A stretch of DNA of 8,301 nt from the NCBI GenBank assembly GCA_026995985.1, contig JALWNF010000003.1, positions 1 to 8,301 on the forward strand, written 5' to 3'. The notes beneath the pieces are model-generated. The model was not told the DNA's origin, made no database searches, and was given only the letters and a program-made list of their open reading frames with translations. The stretch is from Campylobacteraceae bacterium (GTDB lineage Bacteria > Campylobacterota > Campylobacteria > Campylobacterales > Sulfurovaceae). Each line of letters begins with the position of its first letter. The stretch's first letter is position 1. The position numbers and the translations under genes were made by a program. Positions 4,237-8,301 of the stretch are shown here, piece by piece.

Positions 4237-6090
4237 ATGGAAAAAAATTATGGCATTGATATTTGGGGAGATGAAAACTTTATTATAAAAAATAGCACAG
4301 TCAATATAAACTATGCAAAAAAACCCTCTTTGCTAGAGATTACTTCAGAGGTAAGAGATAGAGGCTACAAAGGTCCTCTTATTCTTCGCTTTCCACATCT
4401 AATTAAAAAGCAGATAGATACTCTCTATGGTGAGTTTAATCGTGCTAAAAAAGAGTTCAACTACAAAGGAGCTTTTCAAGCAGTATTTCCTCTAAAGGTT
4501 AACCAATTTCCAAACTTTGTTAACTCACTTATGGAGGTCTCAAAAGAGTATAACTATGGCTTAGAGGCAGGTAGCAAAGCAGAGCTTATTATTGCTATGA
4601 CACACACTCCTCTTGGAGCTCCTATTACAGTTAATGGCTTTAAAGATAAAGAGATGATTTCTCTATGTTTTATTGCGGCAAATATGGGACATAATATTAC
4701 TATTACTATTGAAGGGCTTGGAGAGTTAGAGACTATTATTGAAGTTAAACGTGAGTTTGACATGGCAGTTGTTCCAAAGATAGGAGTACGTATTAGGCTA
4801 CATAGCTCTGGCATTGGCATCTGGGCTAAGAGTGGTGGGTACAGCTCAAAGTTTGGACTTACCTCTACTGAGCTTTTAGAGGCTTATGACCTTATAAAAA
4901 AACATAATCTACTTGAACAACTCTGGATGATTCACTTTCATATTGGCTCTCAAATGTCACAAATCAACCCACTAAAAAAGGCTCTAAGAGAGGCAGGAAA
5001 TATCTATGCTGACCTTAAAAAGCGTGGAGCTTTTGCTCTTAGTGCTATTAATATTGGTGGAGGATTGGCTGTAGAGTATGCACAACATCAACAGACAAAA
5101 GAGGTAAACTACACCCTTGTAGAGTTTGCAAACGATGTTGTCTTTTTGATTAAAGAGATAGCTAAAAACAAAAAGATAGATGAACCTGACATCTTTACAG
5201 AGTCTGGGCGTTTTATTGCTGCTTCTCACTCTGTGCTTATTGCTCCTGTGCTAGAACTCTTCTCCCAAGACTATCAAGAGAAGTCACTACGACTCAAAGA
5301 GAAGAACCCTCCTCTTATTGCTGAACTATATGAGCTATGGAGTTCAATAAACTGTCAAAATGCACGAGAGTATCTACACGATGCACTTGACCACATGGAG
5401 AGCCTTTTGACTCTGTTTGATTTAGGCTACATAGACCTTGAAGACCGTTCTAACTGTGAGATACTTGTTAACCTCATCATTAAAAAATCTATTGTTCTAC
5501 TAAGCGACATAGCTCCAAGTGAACTACAACGACTACAAAACAAGATTCAAGAGCGTTACTTGGTTAACTTCTCTGCTTTTCAGTCATTGGCTGATTTTTG
5601 GGGATTGCAACAGCACTTTCCAATGATGCCTATTGACAAACTAAATATCTCACCAACCAATCCTGCTACACTTTGGGACATTACCTGTGACTCCGATGGT
5701 GAGATTAGCTTTGATGAGAAGATACCACTCTATTTACATAATGTAGATATAAAAAAAGAGGAGTACTTTTTAGCTTTCTTTTTAACAGGAGCATACCAAG
5801 AGGTCTTAGGTATGAGGCATAACCTCTTTACTCACCCTACAGAAGTGGTTATTAACTTCGATAAAGATGGTAACTTTTTAATTGAAAATCTTATAGAGTC
5901 TCAAAATATTATAGATGTATTAGATGACTTAGATTATGATAGAAACTATTTAGACAAAAGGCTAAAACAGCAGATTGAAGCTTCAACTCTTATCAACTCT
6001 ACTCAAAAACAAGAATTATTAGGGAAACTCTATCTATATTTAAGCGAAAATAGTTATCTTAAGACTATACAAGCACATAATGAAAAATAA
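4237..6090 (+). CDS. speA: Biosynthetic arginine decarboxylase (PLP-dependent)
   Basis: A 617-residue cytosolic enzyme that converts arginine to agmatine and CO2, the entry to putrescine/spermidine synthesis in bacteria without ornithine decarboxylase. It belongs to the alanine-racemase-fold (fold III) decarboxylases. Lys87 in FPLKVNQ is the expected PLP Schiff-base lysine. Further family motifs are YGLEAGSKAEL (107-117), HFHIGSQ (233-239), INIGGGLAVEY (271-281), ESGR (322-325), the substrate-binding CDSDG (484-488) and GAYQEVLGMRHNLFTHP (518-534). The length matches the roughly 615-residue Helicobacter-type SpeA and is shorter than the 658-residue E. coli protein. The open frame extends upstream to ATG 4066, but those 57 codons lie in the inverted-repeat element. 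Its leader, interrupted by that element, is the likely site of any unusual regulation. cysE follows after 13 bases, probably co-transcribed. Confidence 0.96.
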   Translation: MEKNYGIDIWGDENFIIKNSTVNINYAKKPSLLEITSEVRDRGYKGPLILRFPHLIKKQIDTLYGEFNRAKKEFNYKGAFQAVFPLKVNQFPNFVNSLMEVSKEYNYGLEAGSKAELIIAMTHTPLGAPITVNGFKDKEMISLCFIAANMGHNITITIEGLGELETIIEVKREFDMAVVPKIGVRIRLHSSGIGIWAKSGGYSSKFGLTSTELLEAYDLIKKHNLLEQLWMIHFHIGSQMSQINPLKKALREAGNIYADLKKRGAFALSAINIGGGLAVEYAQHQQTKEVNYTLVEFANDVVFLIKEIAKNKKIDEPDIFTESGRFIAASHSVLIAPVLELFSQDYQEKSLRLKEKNPPLIAELYELWSSINCQNAREYLHDALDHMESLLTLFDLGYIDLEDRSNCEILVNLIIKKSIVLLSDIAPSELQRLQNKIQERYLVNFSAFQSLADFWGLQQHFPMMPIDKLNISPTNPATLWDITCDSDGEISFDEKIPLYLHNVDIKKEEYFLAFFLTGAYQEVLGMRHNLFTHPTEVVINFDKDGNFLIENLIESQNIIDVLDDLDYDRNYLDKRLKQQIEASTLINSTQKQELLGKLYLYLSENSYLKTIQAHNEK

Positions 6091-6093
6091 AAT

Positions 6094-6098
6094 AGGAG
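6094..6098 (+). promoter_or_regulatory. cysE ribosome-binding site supporting a TTG start
   Basis: AGGAG lies 5 bases before TTG 6104, at ideal spacing. It lies just after the speA stop and supports the non-ATG start. Confidence 0.8.
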
Positions 6099-6103
6099 AG
6101 TAA

Positions 6104-6808
6104 TTGAGTATCTTTAGAACAATAAAAGAGGACTTTTGTAATATTAAACGAAACGACCCTGCTCTACACTCTGTCTTTGAAATCTTTTTCAACTACCCTG
6201 GTCTATGGGCTCTATTTTTTCATAGAGTTGCACACTCTCTTTATAAAAGAGGGTTACGCTTTATTCCTAGACTCATATCTGGCTTGAGCCGTTTTGTTAC
6301 TACTGTAGATATTCACCCCGCAGCTCAAATTGGAGAGCGACTCTTTATAGACCATGCAGCAGGAGTAGTTATTGGAGAGACAGCTATTATTGGTAACGAT
6401 GTGGTTATCTACCAACAAGTTACACTTGGAGGAGTGAGCACCTCCTCAGGCAAACGTCACCCAACTGTTGGAAACAGTGTTGTCATAGGTGCAGGGGCTA
6501 AAGTATTAGGAAACATTACTATTGGAGACAATGCCAAGATAGGGGCAAACTCTGTTGTTGTCAAAGATGTACCTTGCTGTGCAACTGCTGTTGGTGTTCC
6601 TGCACGTATTATTAACTGTAACGACACAAAAAATGAGGAGCTTCGTCACGACATGATACCAGACATTACAAAAGAGGTTCTTAACTACCTATTTAAGCGT
6701 ATTGCTGTTTTAGAAGAGACCATTAAGACAGGTGATATAAAACTTATGGAGAAAGAGGACCATGAACTTACTGAAATCTACTCAAGCTTTATTAAATCGA
6801 TGAGATAA
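6104..6808 (+). CDS. cysE: Serine O-acetyltransferase
   Basis: A 234-residue enzyme that makes O-acetylserine from serine and acetyl-CoA, the committed step to cysteine. The N-terminal helical domain (1-68) is followed by a left-handed beta-helix of hexapeptide repeats (about 69-165), with DIHPAAQIG, VVIGETAIIG, VTLGG, VVIGAGAKVLGNITIGDNAKIGANSVV (broken here into repeat units) and GVPARII. Asp69 and His84 are 15 residues apart, as are the Asp143-His158 catalytic dyad of E. coli CysE. The extra C-terminal tail (about 175-234) is charged and helical, and the N-terminal domain is shorter than in E. coli (273 residues). The start is TTG at 6104, supported by AGGAG 5 bases upstream; no nearby in-frame ATG offers a better site. 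It is tightly linked to speA. Confidence 0.95.
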   Translation: MSIFRTIKEDFCNIKRNDPALHSVFEIFFNYPGLWALFFHRVAHSLYKRGLRFIPRLISGLSRFVTTVDIHPAAQIGERLFIDHAAGVVIGETAIIGNDVVIYQQVTLGGVSTSSGKRHPTVGNSVVIGAGAKVLGNITIGDNAKIGANSVVVKDVPCCATAVGVPARIINCNDTKNEELRHDMIPDITKEVLNYLFKRIAVLEETIKTGDIKLMEKEDHELTEIYSSFIKSMR

Positions 6809-6845
6809 GATAAAAACTCTGCCAAATATTTAATTGATTTTTGAG

Positions 6846-6851
6846 TATACT
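6846..6851 (+). promoter_or_regulatory. Candidate promoter -10 box for the aminotransferase gene
   Basis: TATACT lies in the 94-base gap after cysE, predicting transcription from about 6858 and a leader of about 45 bases that ends in an AAGGGA ribosome-binding site 8 bases before ATG 6903. No convincing -35 and no terminator hairpin after cysE are visible, so read-through from speA-cysE is also possible. Confidence 0.4.
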
Positions 6852-6902
6852 TCTAAGATTTCGACATAACGAACTCTATCAAAAAAACAAGGGACATAAA
6901 TC

Positions 6903-8075
6903 ATGCTTTCAAAACGTATTCAGACACTCTCTTCCTCTTTGACTATTGCAATCTCTACTCTTGCTAGAGAACTTAAAGCTGAAGGTAAAGATGTTATCTC
7001 TTTCTCTGCTGGAGAGCCAGACTTCGACACACCTGTTGCTGTTAAAAATGCTGCTAAAAAAGCACTCGATGAGGGGCATACAAAATATACTGCTGTTCCT
7101 GGTACTCCAGAGCTTTTAGAGGCAGTGGCTAACAAACTCAAACGAGACAATGGCTTAACCTATGCACCTAACCAAATTCAGACCAACAATGGTGCAAAGC
7201 ACTCTCTGTTTAACCTCTTTCAGGCTCTTGTAGACGAGGGTGATGAGGTAATCATTCCTGCTCCATATTGGGTAACCTATCCTGAACTTGTTAAGTATGC
7301 TAGTGGAGTACCTGTAATTATTGAGACTACTGATGAGAGTGGTTTTAAGATTACAGCCCAGCAGTTAAAAGATGCAATTACTCCCAAAACAAAACTTTTA
7401 GTTTTAACCTCTCCATCTAACCCAACAGGAGCTGTCTACTCAAAAGAGGAGTTAGAGGCTTTAGCAGAGGTATTAAAAGATACAAATGTACTTGTAGCCT
7501 CAGACGAGATGTATGAAAAGCTTGTTTTTGGAGATACCAAATTTGTAGCAACTGCTAGTATCTCTGATGATATGTTCCAAAGAACTATAACTATCAATGG
7601 ACTAAGTAAATCGGCTGCTATGACAGGTTGGCGTTTTGGGTACATGGCTTCAGCTAATACAGAGCTAATATCTGTAATGAACAAGCTACAGTCTCAAAGT
7701 ACTTCAAATATAAACTCTATTACCCAAGATGCTGCTATTGTAGGGCTTGATGGGACGATTGATAGAGAGATTGAAGAGATGAGAGTCGCTTTTGAAGAGC
7801 GTTGCAATGAAGCTGTTGAGCTTTTTAATGCTGTTGATGGTCTTAGCGTAGTAAAACCAAATGGTGCATTTTATCTCTTTGTTAATATCAAAGAGGTCTC
7901 AAACGACTCTATGCAGTTTTGTAAAGATTTACTAGAGGCTGAAGGTGTTGCTGTTGTCCCTGGTGTTGGTTTTGGAGCAGAAGGGTACTTTAGATTCTCT
8001 TTTGCTACTGATATAGAGACTATTAGAGAGGGGATTAAGCGTATTGAGCGTTTTGTTCAAGGGTTAAAAAAATAA
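6903..8075 (+). CDS. aspC: Aspartate (possibly aspartate/prephenate) aminotransferase, class I, subgroup Ib
   Basis: A 390-residue cytosolic PLP enzyme of aminotransferase fold type I that moves amino groups between aspartate and 2-oxoglutarate; some members also use prephenate. Visible motifs are SFSAGEPDFDTP (33-44), GAKHSLFN (97-104, cofactor phosphate contact), PYWVTYPE (121-128), TSPSNPTGAVYS (169-180, with Asn173), SDEMYEKL (200-207, with Asp201 and Tyr204), the Schiff-base Lys236 in NGLSKSAAMTGWRFGY, and the substrate-carboxylate Arg364 in YFRFSFA. The GAKHSL and SKSAAMTGWR forms are those of the bacterial Ib aspartate aminotransferases rather than the E. coli Ia enzyme. Prephenate use cannot be decided by eye. 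The start has AAGGGA upstream. Followed by a hairpin at 8109-8131. Confidence 0.92.
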   Translation: MLSKRIQTLSSSLTIAISTLARELKAEGKDVISFSAGEPDFDTPVAVKNAAKKALDEGHTKYTAVPGTPELLEAVANKLKRDNGLTYAPNQIQTNNGAKHSLFNLFQALVDEGDEVIIPAPYWVTYPELVKYASGVPVIIETTDESGFKITAQQLKDAITPKTKLLVLTSPSNPTGAVYSKEELEALAEVLKDTNVLVASDEMYEKLVFGDTKFVATASISDDMFQRTITINGLSKSAAMTGWRFGYMASANTELISVMNKLQSQSTSNINSITQDAAIVGLDGTIDREIEEMRVAFEERCNEAVELFNAVDGLSVVKPNGAFYLFVNIKEVSNDSMQFCKDLLEAEGVAVVPGVGFGAEGYFRFSFATDIETIREGIKRIERFVQGLKK

Positions 8076-8108
8076 ACTTTTAGTCTAATATATTTTCTCT
8101 TCCTCCTA

Positions 8109-8131
8109 AACTGAAACTTTATGTTTCAGTT
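8109..8131 (+). terminator. Probable terminator after the aminotransferase gene
   Basis: A 9-pair stem (8109-8117 with 8123-8131) with a 5-base loop lies 33 bases after the stop codon. It is followed by CTAATACTTTATA, a broken U-rich tract, so it is a plausible but imperfect intrinsic terminator. Confidence 0.55.
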
Positions 8132-8156
8132 CTAATACTTTATAAAAAAGATAGTG

Positions 8157-8162
8157 TAAAAT
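8157..8162 (+). promoter_or_regulatory. Candidate pepN promoter -10 box
   Basis: TAAAAT, 27 bases before ATG 8190, predicts a leader of about 20 bases. The -35 region is not recognisable. It is placed just downstream of the probable terminator, as expected for a separately transcribed gene. Confidence 0.35.
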
Positions 8163-8189
8163 ACTAAAAAAATTTAAAGAGACTAAAAA

Positions 8190-8301
8190 ATGAGCCAAAA
8201 ACCAAAAACTATCTATCTAAAAGATTATAAAGCCCCTGCATTTAAAGTAGAAAATATTCACCTTACTTTTGAGCTTTTTGAAGAGTACACACTTGTAACA
8301 A
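8190..8301 (+). CDS. pepN: Aminopeptidase N, M1 family, N-terminal fragment (cut by window end)
   Basis: Thirty-seven codons are visible before the window ends. The N-terminus, with YLKDYKAPAFKV followed by LTFELFEEYTLVT, matches the opening of E. coli PepN (YRHDYRAP..., then LTFDL...T-V-T), the start of the beta-sandwich domain of the M1 zinc aminopeptidases. The full protein would be about 850-870 residues and would release N-terminal amino acids from cytosolic peptides. The zinc motif HExxH lies far beyond the window, so the call rests on the N-terminal pattern alone. The ribosome-binding site is weak (AAAGAG about 8 bases upstream). Confidence 0.8.
   Translation, partial: MSQKPKTIYLKDYKAPAFKVENIHLTFELFEEYTLVT

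Noticed and set aside
4554..5229. Minus-strand open frames opposite speA (4554-4820 and 4984-5229)
   Set aside because: Antisense shadows of a strongly conserved gene with no ribosome-binding site or recognisable domain.
6920..7684. Minus-strand open frames opposite the aminotransferase gene (6920-7150 and 7436-7684)
   Set aside because: Antisense shadows with no start signals. The plus-strand frame holds all catalytic motifs.

Overview
The window reads as an AT-rich bacterial chromosome segment carrying only housekeeping-type genes. The best fit is a Campylobacterota (Epsilonproteobacteria) genome of the Sulfurimonas/Sulfurovum/Arcobacter kind. This placement is an inference from the base composition, the 617-residue SpeA type, the short single-module Ppx, and promoters that have clear TATAAT boxes but little or no -35 element. 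It is not proven by any marker gene.

Layout. Positions 1-948 (+) hold the 3' part of a LolC/LolE-type ABC transporter permease. Converging on it is a minus-strand block: ppx (3839-2922), then cca (2908-1514, 13 bases later), then a small stand-alone chemoreceptor zinc-binding (CZB) protein (1473-1006), which has its own promoter-like box. A hairpin at 953-975 lies between the converging genes. To the right, on the plus strand, are speA (4237-6090), cysE (6104-6808, TTG start, 13 bases after speA), an aspartate-type aminotransferase (6903-8075) and the first 37 codons of pepN (from 8190). The plus-strand genes cover polyamine synthesis from arginine, the committed step to cysteine, amino-group transfer and peptide degradation. 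The minus-strand genes cover polyphosphate/pppGpp turnover and tRNA 3'-end synthesis.

The unusual part is the divergent ppx-speA intergenic region. A non-coding element of about 314-318 bases (3907-4224) is bounded by perfect 33-base inverted repeats and packed with further nested inverted repeats. It carries no transposase. It sits exactly between a plausible speA promoter (TATAAT at 3886-3891) and the speA ribosome-binding site (4226-4232). Removing it together with one copy of a possible TTAAA duplication would leave a normal leader of about 20 bases. The element therefore looks like a MITE-like insertion, or a structured RNA cassette, that has turned the speA leader into a roughly 340-base, heavily folded 5' UTR. 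Its inner repeats abut the terminal repeats so closely that the RNA could form a closed three-way junction, with one arm capped by a C(UACG)G tetraloop. The element also creates an in-frame upstream ATG at 4066 that would wrongly lengthen SpeA by 57 residues.
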